Assembly: GCF_024459955.1 (NCBI RefSeq)
Contig: NZ_JANFXK010000008.1
Span: 1-64,000, forward strand
DNA length: 64,000 nucleotides
Direction: 5' to 3'
From: Anaerovorax odorimutans
GTDB taxonomy: Bacteria > Bacillota > Clostridia > Peptostreptococcales > Anaerovoracaceae
The first letter of the stretch is position 1. The number at the start of each line of letters is the position of its first letter. Made by a program: the position numbers and the translations under genes. The notes beneath the pieces are model-generated. The model ran no database searches. It saw only the letters and a list, made by a program, of their open reading frames with translations, and had not been told where the DNA came from. Below, piece after piece: positions 52,472 to 61,635 of this stretch.

Positions 52472-53253
52472 CGCTGCCCGCCTCTCAGCTCCGCCAGCGC
52501 CGCCTTTTTATCCCCGCTGCGCATCAGAGTCTCTCCGATCAACACCGCGTTCACTCCGTCTTCTCTCAGTCTCCTTATGTCCTCCGACGTTCGGATACCG
52601 CTCTCAGAGACAAAGAACAGATCGTCCGGCACCAGCCTGCGCAGTCTGGCGCTGTTGGCGATATCCACCTCAAAGGTTTTCAGGTCGCGGTTGTTTACGC
52701 CTATGATCTCCGTCCCTGATTCCAGCGCCATGGCGATTTCTTCTTCCGAATGGGCCTCAACAAGGGGCGACAGCCCCAGACGCTGAGCAATGGCAACGAA
52801 GGTTTTCAGCTTGACCTTATCCAGAAGGGAGCAGATCAGCAGCACCGCCGAAGCGCCGATGATCCGCGCCTGGTAGATCTGATAGGCTTCCAGAACAAAA
52901 TCCTTGCGCAGCACCGGTATGCTGACATGCTCCGCGATTTCTGTCAGATAGGAATCCTTTCCCTGAAAGAAATATGGTTCCGTAAGAACTGAAATGGCCG
53001 CAGCCCCGGCATCTTCATACTCCTTCGCGATTTGCAGATATGGAAAATCCTCTGCGATTACGCCCTTTGAAGGAGAGGCTTTCTTTACTTCACAGATAAA
53101 GGAAAGGGCCTTCTCGGCAAAGGCCCGTTCCAGCGGCCTGCCCTTGCCCGTATCCATGCCCAACGCCATTTCTCTCATCTGGGTTTCCGAAATCCGTTCT
53201 TTTTCTTCTTCGATCCGCAGGCGGGTTCTTTCCGCGATTTTATCCAGAATCAT
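52468..53253 (-). CDS. trpC: Indole-3-glycerol phosphate synthase
   Basis: Closes the indole ring, 261 aa. [13 protein letters not shown] near residue 54 contains the catalytic Lys/Glu region, VLRKDFVL near 114, and [13 protein letters not shown] near 184. A separate, unfused TrpC, overlapping trpD by 4 bp. Confidence 0.96.
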   Translation of the reverse strand: MILDKIAERTRLRIEEEKERISETQMREMALGMDTGKGRPLERAFAEKALSFICEVKKASPSKGVIAEDFPYLQIAKEYEDAGAAAISVLTEPYFFQGKDSYLTEIAEHVSIPVLRKDFVLEAYQIYQARIIGASAVLLICSLLDKVKLKTFVAIAQRLGLSPLVEAHSEEEIAMALESGTEIIGVNNRDLKTFEVDIANSARLRRLVPDDLFFVSESGIRTSEDIRRLREDGVNAVLIGETLMRSGDKKAALAELRGGQR

Positions 53254-54266
53254 GCTGTCACCTCACGGGAAAGCACAACGAATTCATCCAGCTGCGCCAG
53301 GGCTTTGCCGCTGCGGATCACGTTCCTGGCCTTTTCTGCGGCTTGTTTCAGGCTCAGAGAAGCATCCGCCACATACAGGGCGGCCGCCGAGTTGAGAATA
53401 ACCGCGTCGGATTTCGGTCCGGCCTCTCCGGAAAGAATCTCTCTGGTGATGCGGGCGTTCTCTTCCGGCGTTCCGCCTGTCAGATCTTCCTTGGCGCATC
53501 TTTTTAAGCCGAAATCTTCCGGAGTGAGTACATAGGATTTATAGCTGCCGCTGCGGACCTCGCAGACTGTGGTCGGCGCGCTCATGGAAAGCTCATCCAG
53601 TCCATCCTGACCGTAAACTACCATTGCGTTTTTTACGCCCAGATTGGCCAGCACCTTCGCCATCGGCTCCACCAGCTCCTCTTCATAGACGCCTAAAAGC
53701 TGCATATTCGCCCCCGCCGGATTGGTGAGCGGTCCCAGGATATTGAAAATCGTCCGAATCCCCAGCTCTTTTCTCACCGGCGCCACATACTTCATGGAAA
53801 GGTGATAGTTCTGGGCAAAGAGGAAACAGATGCCGATGCTCTCCAGAATTTCTCTGCTGCGTTTTGGGGAAACGGTGATGTCCACGCCCAGAGCCTCCAG
53901 CACATCGGCTGCTCCGCATTTGCTGGAAGCCGCTCGGTTGCCATGCTTTGCCACCGGTACGCCCGCTGCGGAAACCACCAGCGCCGAGGTAGTTGAAATG
54001 TTAAAGGTACTGGCGTGATCTCCCCCTGTTCCCACGATCTCCAGCACATCCATATCGTGAAGCAGTCGGATGCAATGCTTTCGCATTCCCGCTGCCGACG
54101 CAGTGATCTCATCGATGGTTTCTCCCTTCATGGACATGGCTGTGAGAAAAGCCGCCATCTGGATCTGGGACGCCTCTCCGCCCATGATCTGGTCCATGAC
54201 TGCCTCCGCAGTCTCGTAGGACAGGTTTTTTCCCGCCGCTACGTCTACAATCGCTTCTCTAATCAT
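53250..54266 (-). CDS. trpD: Anthranilate phosphoribosyltransferase
   Basis: Adds phosphoribose to anthranilate, 338 aa. It has the PRPP-binding [14 protein letters not shown] near 80-93 and [21 protein letters not shown] near 106-126. It is not fused to TrpG, unlike the enterobacterial TrpGD. It begins immediately after the trpG stop codon. Confidence 0.96.
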   Translation of the reverse strand: MIREAIVDVAAGKNLSYETAEAVMDQIMGGEASQIQMAAFLTAMSMKGETIDEITASAAGMRKHCIRLLHDMDVLEIVGTGGDHASTFNISTTSALVVSAAGVPVAKHGNRAASSKCGAADVLEALGVDITVSPKRSREILESIGICFLFAQNYHLSMKYVAPVRKELGIRTIFNILGPLTNPAGANMQLLGVYEEELVEPMAKVLANLGVKNAMVVYGQDGLDELSMSAPTTVCEVRSGSYKSYVLTPEDFGLKRCAKEDLTGGTPEENARITREILSGEAGPKSDAVILNSAAALYVADASLSLKQAAEKARNVIRSGKALAQLDEFVVLSREVTA

Positions 54267-54839
54267 TTATCGTTTACCTCCTAGAAAATTCTTTAAAATG
54301 GTTTTGCCCTCCGGCGTCAATATGGATTCGGGATGAAACTGCAGGCCGTATACCGGGTACTGCCTGTGGCTGACGGCCATAACCTCTCCGTCCGCCGTGA
54401 CAGCGGTGATGCTCAGCTCCTCGGGAATTGTGTCCGCAGCTGCCGCCAGGGAGTGGTATCTGGCCCCCTGAATCATCGCCGGCATCCCCTGAAACAACAG
54501 CGATTTCTGGTTTACTTTGATATTATCCTGCTTACCGTGCATCAGCTCTTTAGCATAAGTAATATCAGCTCCATAGACTTGACAGATGGCCTGATGTCCC
54601 AGGCACACTCCCAGAATCGGCACCTGTCCGGCGAAAGCTTTTATCACTTCCATGCAGACGCCGGCGTTTTCCGGTCTTCCCGGCCCCGGCGAAAGGATGA
54701 TCCTTTCAGGTCCCAGCTGTCGGATCTCCTCTACGGTCATTTCATCGTTGCGGATGACCCGGATGTCCGGATCAATGGAGCCTACCAGCTGATAAAGATT
54801 ATAGGAAAAACTGTCGTAGTTATCAATAAGCAAAATCAT
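54267..54839 (-). CDS. trpG: Anthranilate synthase glutamine amidotransferase subunit
   Basis: Supplies ammonia from glutamine to TrpE, 190 aa. Catalytic Cys is in GVCLGHQAI near 80, and His/Glu in FHPESILT near 170; the N-terminus is LLIDNYDSFSYN. Start at the ATG at 54839 overlaps the trpE stop codon as TGATG. It might also serve a folate PabA role, which is known for some TrpG proteins. Confidence 0.95.
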   Translation of the reverse strand: MILLIDNYDSFSYNLYQLVGSIDPDIRVIRNDEMTVEEIRQLGPERIILSPGPGRPENAGVCMEVIKAFAGQVPILGVCLGHQAICQVYGADITYAKELMHGKQDNIKVNQKSLLFQGMPAMIQGARYHSLAAAADTIPEELSITAVTADGEVMAVSHRQYPVYGLQFHPESILTPEGKTILKNFLGGKR

Positions 54840-56305
54840 CAATCCAATCCTCCTTCTGCCAGTTCCAGCGCCTTCACAACCGCTTTGGCTTTGTTGATAC
54901 ATTCCTGATATTCCTTTTCCGGTACACTGTCTGCGACGATGCCCGCCCCGGAACGGATGAATACTTTTCCATTCTTCTTGAAAGCAATGCGGATGGCGAT
55001 GCAGGTGTCCAGGTTCCCGGTAAAATCGATGTACCCGATGGCTCCTCCATAGATGCCCCGCTTATTGTCTTCCAGTTCGTTGATGATCTCACAGGCCCGA
55101 ATCTTGGGCGCTCCCGAAAGGGTTCCCGCAGGCAGGACTGCCCGCACTGCGTCGATGGCCGCGCAGTCGCTGCGGATCTGCCCCTTTACCGTGGATCCGA
55201 TGTGCATCACGTGGGAGAAACGTTCTGTGGAAAGGTATTTCTCCACCTCCACGGTGCCGAAGCGGCTGATCTTTCCCAGATCGTTTCGTCCCAGGTCCAC
55301 CAGCATGTTGTGCTCCGCCAGCTCTTTGGGGTCCGACAGCATCTCTTTTTCCAGGCGAAGATCCTCTTCCGGCGATTCGCCCCTCGGCCTGGTACCTGCC
55401 AGCGGGAAGGTATGGAGCACGCCGTCTTCCAGCTTGACCAGAGTCTCAGGCGATGCTCCGGCGATCTCTATATCGTCGCTGCTGAAGTAAAACATGTACG
55501 GCGATGGATTCATGGTTCGCAGCACCCGGTAAGTATCCAGCAGGCTGCCCTCTGCTTTCACTTCCAGCCGGTTAGAAAGCACTACCTGGAAGATATCCCC
55601 TTCATAGATGTAGTCCCTGGCTTTTTCCACCATTCCGCAGTATTCCTTTTCACTGAACAGAGGCGTGAATTCCCCATCCAGCGTCAGCGGCGGAATATCA
55701 GCCGGGGTTCCGGTTTTAATCAGGCGGACCATATCTTCCAGTTCAATCTCCGCTTTGCGGTAATTTTCCTCCAGGGCATCGGTTCTCACGTTTACCATGA
55801 GAATAATTTCCTGTTTGAGGTTGTCAAAGGCGATGACCTTATCGAACAGCATCAGGTCCACGTCCTTAAAGTTTTCTTCGTCCTTCGCGTCCAGGTTCAG
55901 AGACGGCTCACTGTATTTGATATAATCATAGGAGAAGTAGCCCACCAGACCGCCGGTAAAGGACGGCAGATACTCCAGTCTCGGGCTTTTGTTCTCTTCA
56001 ATAATCTTTCGAATATAGGTATCCGGGCTGCTGTTTTCCACCGTCACCTCGGTCCCCGAGTTGATGCGTACCGTTCCGTCGGTGCAGGTCAGTTCCAGCT
56101 TGGGGTCGTACCCCAGAAAAGTATAGCGGCCCCATTTATCCGCATCCTCCAGGCTTTCCAGCATATAACAGTGCCTGCTGACTGATTTGAGAATCCTCAG
56201 CACCTGAATGGGTGTCGCAATGTCGGAAAAAATCTTTCGGCTGACGGGGATGCAGCGGTAGCCGCCCGCCATGTTCCTTGCTTCTTCTAAGGTTGGTTTG
56301 TACAT
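54839..56305 (-). CDS. trpE: Anthranilate synthase component I
   Basis: Forms anthranilate from chorismate, 488 aa. Catalytic-domain motifs include RNDLGKISRFGTV, SHVMHIGSTVKG and PAGTLSGAPKIRA; the tryptophan-binding LLES motif appears as YMLESLEDADKWGRYTF in the N-terminal part. Start at the ATG at 56305 after AAGGAGAACGACAA. First gene of the operon, under a T-box leader. Confidence 0.96.
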   Translation of the reverse strand: MYKPTLEEARNMAGGYRCIPVSRKIFSDIATPIQVLRILKSVSRHCYMLESLEDADKWGRYTFLGYDPKLELTCTDGTVRINSGTEVTVENSSPDTYIRKIIEENKSPRLEYLPSFTGGLVGYFSYDYIKYSEPSLNLDAKDEENFKDVDLMLFDKVIAFDNLKQEIILMVNVRTDALEENYRKAEIELEDMVRLIKTGTPADIPPLTLDGEFTPLFSEKEYCGMVEKARDYIYEGDIFQVVLSNRLEVKAEGSLLDTYRVLRTMNPSPYMFYFSSDDIEIAGASPETLVKLEDGVLHTFPLAGTRPRGESPEEDLRLEKEMLSDPKELAEHNMLVDLGRNDLGKISRFGTVEVEKYLSTERFSHVMHIGSTVKGQIRSDCAAIDAVRAVLPAGTLSGAPKIRACEIINELEDNKRGIYGGAIGYIDFTGNLDTCIAIRIAFKKNGKVFIRSGAGIVADSVPEKEYQECINKAKAVVKALELAEGGLD

Positions 56306-56342
56306 TTGTCGTTCTCCTTTATCGCTTAGCGGTAATCTCCGC

Positions 56343-56650
56343 ATGAAAAAATCCGTCCAAGACATATCTGTCAAGGACGGATGTCAATTACGAAATCCGC
56401 GGTGCCACCTTGATTCGGGAGTTTTCCCGCACTCGACGAAATACTATCATATTTCCGGCAACTGACGTATGCCCTCACGTCGCAGAATACTCGGTCCGCT
56501 TTTCATTTAAAAAGCCCGGCCTTTGACTGCGCCCTCAGTGGTCCATTTAACAAACTGCGTTCTGCCGGTTTCTCACCATCGCCGGCTCTCTGTGAGTGCA
56601 CGATCTGTTTTTATCTCCACTTCATCGGTTTATGGACGGTATTAAATTTG
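56343..56650 (-). ncRNA. T-box leader (tryptophan) before trpE
   Basis: The minus strand has the T-box AAGGTGGCACCGCGG (56397-56411), which pairs with the tRNA acceptor end. It is followed by a terminator hairpin, ATCCGTCC...GGACGGAT with a T-run (56346-56382). Stem I begins near 56630 with the usual AGAGAG and GGTGAGAA loop elements. The specifier is TGG (56543-56545) in AAATGGACCACTGAGG, so it reads tRNA-Trp: uncharged tRNA-Trp would favour read-through into trpE. It ends about 40 nt before the trpE start codon. Confidence 0.93.
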
Positions 56651-56656
56651 TGTTTG

Positions 56657-56685
56657 ATTATATCGCTTAAAGGGCTTCCTGTCAA
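56657..56685 (-). promoter_or_regulatory. Consensus promoter of the trp operon
   Basis: Minus strand TTGACA (56680-56685), a 17-nt spacer and TATAAT (56657-56662): a perfect sigma-A promoter, just upstream of the T-box leader. Confidence 0.92.
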
Positions 56686-56949
56686 GAGGATACGATCATT
56701 TTTTGGTGTATATACATAATTTTACTCGGGCGTTATTGGTAATTCAAACAAACATTCTGCCAATTTTGGTTTCAAACAATGAAAAAGCTGCGTTCCCTCC
56801 CGCAGCTTTTAGTGTTCTATTCCCAAATTCCTTTTACAAGCACACATACTCTAATTTAAACAATACACATCTTTGGTCCCCTATTTTGTCCTTCTATAAT
56901 ATAAGATGCAATTGACCTGTATATTGTTACAACTTTTTTAAAAAAATTT
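56686..56949. other. Intergenic region with one terminator, no gene
   Basis: AT-rich DNA between the trp promoter and the ferredoxin gene. Apart from the terminator at 56781-56811 I see nothing; short plus-strand frames here have no ribosome site. Confidence 0.5.
56781..56811 (-). terminator. Terminator of the V-ATPase/sensory-hydrogenase transcript
   Basis: AAAGCTGCG and CGCAGCTTT form a 9-bp stem with T/A-runs on both sides. It lies about 140 bp after the last gene (56950) and just before the trp promoter. Confidence 0.75.
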
Positions 56950-57294
56950 TTATTCTGCCGTATATTCTTTGCAGACTTCTCCGCCGATGATATGACGGCG
57001 CACTACTTCCGCGGCTTTATCGGCGGTCATCTTGATATAGGTGGTTTTGATTCCGTCTTCATCGTAGACCTCTACGATGGGTTCCAGCTTGCACATGCCG
57101 ATGCAGCCCATTGTCGTCAGATCGACGTTTTTCAGGCCCCTTGTACGGATCTCATTGGCAAAGGAATTCATCACCGGTCTGGCTCCCGCCGCGATACCGC
57201 AAGTAGCCATACCTACGGAAATGATCTTTTTTCCTGTTTTCTTGGCTTCTTCTTCGCCTCTGCTGATCTTTTCCAGTTCTTCTAATGTCTTCAT
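56950..57294 (-). CDS. Thioredoxin-like [2Fe-2S] ferredoxin (HndB-like)
   Basis: A 114-aa protein with an N-terminal helical stretch and a thioredoxin-like [2Fe-2S] domain. Ligands are in ATCGIAAGA near 31 and GCIGMCKLEP near 63-71, with spacing typical of HndB/TM1420-type proteins. It probably passes electrons to or from the adjacent hydrogenase-like protein. The ATG at 57294 follows GGGAGGTAGAAAA, 4 bp after the upstream stop codon. Last gene of the module. Confidence 0.87.
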   Translation of the reverse strand: MKTLEELEKISRGEEEAKKTGKKIISVGMATCGIAAGARPVMNSFANEIRTRGLKNVDLTTMGCIGMCKLEPIVEVYDEDGIKTTYIKMTADKAAEVVRRHIIGGEVCKEYTAE

Positions 57295-57298
57295 TTTT

Positions 57299-58903
57299 CT
57301 ACCTCCCACGCGTGCGGTTGAGAATGATGCACGCTCTCTCCGTAATTAAACCGCGTACAATGTCTTCTGCAAAAGCCTTGCAGGTCGGAGCCCCGCAGAC
57401 GCCGCAGTCTACACCGGGCAGAGCACTGACGATTCTGCCCATTTCTTCCATCTTTTTCAGCGATACGCTCAAATCCTGATCCAACTGCAGCACCGGACGG
57501 TAGTGCAGCTCCCGGTTCCGTTTTAATCCTTCTTCACTTTCCGGCAGGTTCAGTATCTGATCTCCGTATTTCGCTTTTGCTTCATCCAGGATCACCTTCA
57601 TGTTGGCCTTGGCCGAATAGCTGTTTTCCACCGTGAGCGAGCCCCCGAAGCATCCGCCTATACAGGCCTCCGCCTCGATAAAGTCCACGCCTTCCAGCTT
57701 CTCGTCCTCCACCTTTTCAAAGATGTCCATCACTTCGTCAATGCCGTCCACTGCTATGAATTTATCCGTATTGAGCGCCAGGCTCTCTCCGCCCGGATTG
57801 GTCCAGCGCAGTCCCATGACGCCGGCCCGCTCCAGATCTTCCACTTCCGAATCCTTTAAAGTCTTCAGCTTGGCCCGCACCTCCTTGTAGACCTCGGAGA
57901 TGGCGACCATCACGTCCACGTCAGTCTCGATTACCTCATCGCTTTCCTTAATAAAGGAAATTTTAGCCGTACAGGGCGCTATGAAAAAAATGCCGATTTT
58001 TTTATCCGGATATTTTTTCTCAGCTTCACGCCGCGCCATGCCGGCGACAACCTCCGCCGGAGGCCGATAGTCCACCACATGATCCAGCAGGTTAGGATAG
58101 CAAATCTGGATCATCTTCAGCACCGAAGGGCAGCCCGATGAAATGAGGGGCAGCTCTTTCTTCCCCGATTCCAGCAGCTTCCTGGTGGCGTAGCTGATCA
58201 TCTCAGCACCGATGGCTTCTTCGTAGACATCGTCAAAGCCGATCTGCTTCAAGGCGGTCAGGACATGGTTCCTGGATTTGATTCCTTTAAACTGTCCGAA
58301 AAAGGATGTGGCCGGTATGGCGATCTTATAGTCGTAGTCCTTCATCTTTTCCAGCGTATCCACCACAGGGCGGGTAGCGTGTCTCGGGCAGACCTTAACG
58401 CACATGCCGCATTCTATACAGCGTTCCGGAGTAATGGTCGCTTTCCAGCTCCGAACCCGGATCGCCTCTGTTGGGCAGTTGCGGACGCAATGGATGCATC
58501 CGATGCACCGCTCCTTATCCAGCTGTATGGAGGTCACCTGGCCGACTTCTAATGTCAGCGGGCCCTCCCGCATGCCGATATTGTGCAGCTTGCCGCATAC
58601 GGTAAAGGTGGTAAAGTGGGTTTCAACCAGCGCGATATTTCTCGTCTTGGCCAGCTCCATCATGGTATCGGTAACCGTCTTACCGCAGGTGAGGATGATG
58701 CAGGTTATGTTCATCATCTCCGAAGCCCGGATCACCTGGGGGTTCACCAGACTGGTGATGAGCAGGCTGTCATCGGCCGTGTCCAGCATCACATTGCTCA
58801 TCAGGTCGGAAGCTACCGCATAGGAATATTCACGATTGAGAATTTCCTCCGTTTCATAGAGCAGCCTGCCTTTTATCAGCCTTACAACTTCCTTCAATTC
58901 CAC
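57299..58903 (-). CDS. [FeFe]-hydrogenase-like protein with DRTGG and [4Fe-4S] domains (sensory type)
   Basis: A 534-aa protein with a DRTGG-like N-terminus (about 1-115), two [4Fe-4S] motifs (CIGCIHCVRNC and CIECGMCVKVC, about 133-172), a Fe-hydrogenase large-subunit domain and a C-terminal 4Fe-4S domain (DCGVCGAPTC). H-cluster cysteines remain at about 258 (SSGCPS), 311 (APCTAK), 414 and 418 (CIGGC), but the surrounding residues differ from active enzymes: TSCCP is SSGCP and MPC is APC. It is likely a sensor rather than a high-turnover hydrogenase. A GTG start at 58903, 8 nt after GGGAGG, fits best. It overlaps the kinase-like gene by 50 bp. Confidence 0.85.
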   Translation of the reverse strand: MELKEVVRLIKGRLLYETEEILNREYSYAVASDLMSNVMLDTADDSLLITSLVNPQVIRASEMMNITCIILTCGKTVTDTMMELAKTRNIALVETHFTTFTVCGKLHNIGMREGPLTLEVGQVTSIQLDKERCIGCIHCVRNCPTEAIRVRSWKATITPERCIECGMCVKVCPRHATRPVVDTLEKMKDYDYKIAIPATSFFGQFKGIKSRNHVLTALKQIGFDDVYEEAIGAEMISYATRKLLESGKKELPLISSGCPSVLKMIQICYPNLLDHVVDYRPPAEVVAGMARREAEKKYPDKKIGIFFIAPCTAKISFIKESDEVIETDVDVMVAISEVYKEVRAKLKTLKDSEVEDLERAGVMGLRWTNPGGESLALNTDKFIAVDGIDEVMDIFEKVEDEKLEGVDFIEAEACIGGCFGGSLTVENSYSAKANMKVILDEAKAKYGDQILNLPESEEGLKRNRELHYRPVLQLDQDLSVSLKKMEEMGRIVSALPGVDCGVCGAPTCKAFAEDIVRGLITERACIILNRTRGR

Positions 58904-59474
58904 GGAGGCCACCTCCCATCTCCGGCAGAATATCCTTAAAGATCATTTCCGCCTGTTCATTGATAAATGTTTCCGCGCCGAAAGCCGCGTCCATATGGCT
59001 GTCGCCGCGGCGCTCCAAAGCTGCCGCGAATTTTTTGCTTTCAAAGTAAAAGGTCCCTCTGCTGCTGGACAGTACCAGCGAAAGCTCCAAATCCTGATGG
59101 GACAGCATGGTAAGGAAAAATACGTTTCCCAGATCGCCCAGAGGCTGCCGGTCGATGGACCCATTGACGAATACTGCCGTCAGCACCGTACCCTTTCCCT
59201 TTTCCGACTCCAGAACAAAATCTCCTCCTGTGAGCAGCGCCGCTTCTTTGAACATCGGCAGTCCCAGCCCTACAAGCCGGGTGGTTCTGGAGGTATGGAA
59301 GGGATCCGTGGCTCTTTTCAGCGTCTCTTCATCCATTCCGTAGCCATTATCCTCTACCGTGATCGTCAGCAGCCTGTCGTTGTCACAGGTCTTCACACTG
59401 ATTGCGATTCTGGAGCTTTCCGCTGTTATGGAATTCTGCATAACGTCCATGATATGCAGAGACAGTTCTTTCAT
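58854..59474 (-). CDS. GHKL ATPase/histidine-kinase-like protein
   Basis: A 206-aa cytoplasmic protein with a GHKL ATPase domain in the first half: IMDVMQNSITAESS (N-box), EDNGYGMDE (G1) and GLGLPMFKEA (G2). It lacks a dimerisation/phosphoacceptor helix and any membrane segment, so it resembles a kinase catalytic domain or RsbW-like anti-sigma kinase. The C-terminal ~90 residues are unassigned. The ATG at 59474 follows GAGGTGAATACA. It overlaps the hydrogenase-like gene, which suggests a signalling pair: the hydrogenase-like sensor controlling the ATPase or the reverse. Confidence 0.82.
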   Translation of the reverse strand: MKELSLHIMDVMQNSITAESSRIAISVKTCDNDRLLTITVEDNGYGMDEETLKRATDPFHTSRTTRLVGLGLPMFKEAALLTGGDFVLESEKGKGTVLTAVFVNGSIDRQPLGDLGNVFFLTMLSHQDLELSLVLSSSRGTFYFESKKFAAALERRGDSHMDAAFGAETFINEQAEMIFKDILPEMGGGLRGIEGSCKADKRQAAL

Positions 59475-59479
59475 TGTAT

Positions 59480-60196
59480 TCACCTCATGTCTTTTATCCA
59501 ATTGATTACGCTGCGCGTCGTGATTTCAGGCAAGTCGATGCAGTTCTTCTTCTGGCTCATGTCGGCCAGTCTGTGGCAGTCGGAAGAGTAGAGAAACCGC
59601 TTTTCAGCCAGATCCTTTCTCTGGCGGGCAAATTGGCGTCCCCAGGGCGTGTCGGACACCTCCACCACTGAAGTCTCAATGGATGGGGGCAGAGTCCCCA
59701 GTGCCGACAGAATGCTGTAAGAATCCCGATCCACGTGGGAAAAGTACGCGCACCCCGACAAATCCAGTGCTGCGGAGAATATCGTTTCGACCGTCAGATC
59801 CGTGGAAACCAGCAAAAGCTGCTCTTCCTTTCCCACCAGATGGTCTTCCTCGTCAAATATGTATTGGGGGCCGAAAATCTCCTCCTTGTTTTTCATGGCA
59901 GGGAGATGCTCTCCTACGAAACGTCCCATTTCTTCTGCCTCCTCCACCCGGGGGAACAGACAGCTGACATGGACTTCTTCCAGCGATTCCACCTCGATCC
60001 CCGGCACCAGCAAAAGCGGTTTGTCCGCCGCGCACTGCCACAGGGCCCGCAGGTTTTTAGCAGAATTGTGGTCGGTCACGGCGATCATGTCCAGGCCGTT
60101 GACCAGGGCCATGTTCACAATGTTATTGGGCGTCATTTCTTCTTCTGCGCACGGCGAAAGGGCCGAGTGGATATGAAAATCATAATAATAATTCAT
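59480..60196 (-). CDS. PHP-domain metal-dependent phosphoesterase-like protein
   Basis: A 238-aa PHP-domain protein with the metal-ligand motifs DFHIHSALSPC (6-16), VTDHNS near 41, GIEVES near 66, SHVDRDS near 155 and SSDCHRLAD near 205. The fold is found in phosphoesterases such as histidinol phosphatase and polymerase PHP domains. In this operon it may hydrolyse a phosphorylated signal; the substrate is unknown. Start ATG follows GAGGCGGCAGCGCTGTC. Confidence 0.86.
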   Translation of the reverse strand: MNYYYDFHIHSALSPCAEEEMTPNNIVNMALVNGLDMIAVTDHNSAKNLRALWQCAADKPLLLVPGIEVESLEEVHVSCLFPRVEEAEEMGRFVGEHLPAMKNKEEIFGPQYIFDEEDHLVGKEEQLLLVSTDLTVETIFSAALDLSGCAYFSHVDRDSYSILSALGTLPPSIETSVVEVSDTPWGRQFARQRKDLAEKRFLYSSDCHRLADMSQKKNCIDLPEITTRSVINWIKDMR

Positions 60197-60211
60197 GACA
60201 GCGCTGCCGCC

Positions 60212-60538
60212 TCAGGCCAGCAGCTGATGGATCTTCCAGCAAAGCTCGTAAGTCGTCATCTCGCTGGAAAGAATGGCGATCCCCTGTTCCTCCGCTTTCT
60301 CAGCGGTTCCCGCCTCGACAGTGATTCCCTCGGGAACGATAATGCAGGACGCCTCGTCCAGTTCGGCCACCGCCAGCACGTTCAAATGGGTCTGCACCGT
60401 GATCCAGGCGTTTCCCTCTTCACATCCGCTCATGACCCGGCTGAGAAGATCACAGGCGTACACGCCGGTCACTTCCGCGTCTCCGCCGGATGTCAGAAGC
60501 TGCGCGCCCAGACTCTGGGCCAATTCTTTTACTTTCAT
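60212..60538 (-). CDS. DRTGG-domain protein
   Basis: A 108-aa protein that is essentially one DRTGG-type domain, like the N-terminal part of the hydrogenase-like protein downstream. DRTGG domains occur in phosphotransacetylases and in regulatory proteins with CBS domains; their ligand is not known. Start at the ATG at 60538 after TAGGAGGTGCCT. Member of the sensory module. Confidence 0.8.
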   Translation of the reverse strand: MKVKELAQSLGAQLLTSGGDAEVTGVYACDLLSRVMSGCEEGNAWITVQTHLNVLAVAELDEASCIIVPEGITVEAGTAEKAEEQGIAILSSEMTTYELCWKIHQLLA

Positions 60539-60551
60539 AGGCACCTCCTAC

Positions 60552-60965
60552 TTATTTTATATCTATAATGATTTTTACTTTTGTTCCCTGGCCAGGCGCG
60601 GTCTCGATTTCCAGCACGTCGGCGTTTTTTTTAATGTTGGGCAGGCCCATGCCGGCCCCAAAGCCCATTTTGCGCACCTGCTCATTGGCTGTGGACCAGC
60701 CTTCCTGCATAGCCAGATCCAGGTCCGGAATACCCGTTCCCGCGTCTTCAATTATAATTTCAATGCGGCTGCTGTCGATATCCACATGGGCGCTGCCGCC
60801 GCCACCATGAATAAAGGCATTGATCTCAGCCTCATACATGGAGATAGCTACCCTCTTTATAACAGGCGGAGACACACCCAGCTGCGCCAAGGTTTTCTTG
60901 ACGCTGCTCGATGCCTCTCCGGCCATGTCAAAGTTATTTCCGTCGATTCTATAGTCCAGTTTCAT
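60552..60965 (-). CDS. RsbW/SpoIIAB-like ATPase (serine kinase/anti-sigma type)
   Basis: A 137-aa HATPase_c_2 protein with SMYEAEINAFIHGGGG (N-box) near 43-58, IEDAGTGIPD near 76 and GFGAGMGLPNIKK near 101. It resembles SpoIIAB/RsbW but no sigma factor or anti-anti-sigma gene is adjacent. The ATG at 60965 is 1 nt past the V-ATPase D stop codon and follows CAGGAG. First gene of the sensory module. Confidence 0.85.
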   Translation of the reverse strand: MKLDYRIDGNNFDMAGEASSSVKKTLAQLGVSPPVIKRVAISMYEAEINAFIHGGGGSAHVDIDSSRIEIIIEDAGTGIPDLDLAMQEGWSTANEQVRKMGFGAGMGLPNIKKNADVLEIETAPGQGTKVKIIIDIK

Positions 60966-60966
60966 A

Positions 60967-61623
60967 TTACTCCTGTTGTGCCTGCCGCTGCTGGGCAATC
61001 ATCATATCTTTGATCTTCATCAGTCTCGCCAGATTACTTCTTTCGTTTTCGTCTAACTTCATTGTAATACTTTTGATGGTTTCCTGCAACGTCGGAATCT
61101 GGACATATTCCAAAGCATTTACTCTTCTTCTTGTTTTTTCTATTTCTTCTGCCAAAAGCTGGGTCGTCTTTTCCACCCTGGCCAGGTCCAGCATCAGGGG
61201 GAGAACTTCCTGCAGCGCGTCCACAGAAGCGTCCAGCTCGCCGGATGTAAAGGCGAAGCCGTAGGGGTAAATATCCCTGCCTTCATCGCCCGTATCGGTG
61301 AACTGAAAGTCCGGCACGTTAACGCTCATGACGTTTTTCGTTTTAACGCTGGCGTATACCTGCCGCTGGGGCAGCATGAGAGCCTCCTGCAAAGAAGCGT
61401 CCTCCATGGCGGCACCAGCCACCACGAAGCCTGCGTATACCTGAGCCATTTTTTCTTCCAGCTGAACCCGGAGATCCATGTTTTCACGGATCAGCTCAAG
61501 GAATTTTTTCATCAGGTCATCCCGCTTATCCTTGAGGAGCTTGTGGCCCCTCATGGATGTGGTCAGGCGCTTTTTCAGCTTGGAGAGCTCCATACGGGTC
61601 GGGTTTACTTGTAAAACTGCCAT
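60967..61623 (-). CDS. V-type ATP synthase subunit D
   Basis: Central-stalk subunit of the V/A-type ATPase, 218 aa, two long helices with the usual N-terminal VNPTRMELSKLKKRL and C-terminal coiled-coil ending in NALEYVQIP and IKSITMKLDENERSNLARLMKIK. ATG follows GGAGGCGGGGAT. The V-ATPase gene order here is A-B-D on the minus strand. Confidence 0.95.
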   Translation of the reverse strand: MAVLQVNPTRMELSKLKKRLTTSMRGHKLLKDKRDDLMKKFLELIRENMDLRVQLEEKMAQVYAGFVVAGAAMEDASLQEALMLPQRQVYASVKTKNVMSVNVPDFQFTDTGDEGRDIYPYGFAFTSGELDASVDALQEVLPLMLDLARVEKTTQLLAEEIEKTRRRVNALEYVQIPTLQETIKSITMKLDENERSNLARLMKIKDMMIAQQRQAQQE

Positions 61624-61635
61624 ATCCCCGCCTCC

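Noticed and set aside
56703-56915. Plus-strand frame of 70 codons between the trp promoter and the ferredoxin gene
   Set aside because: No ribosome site, spans a terminator hairpin, no family features.
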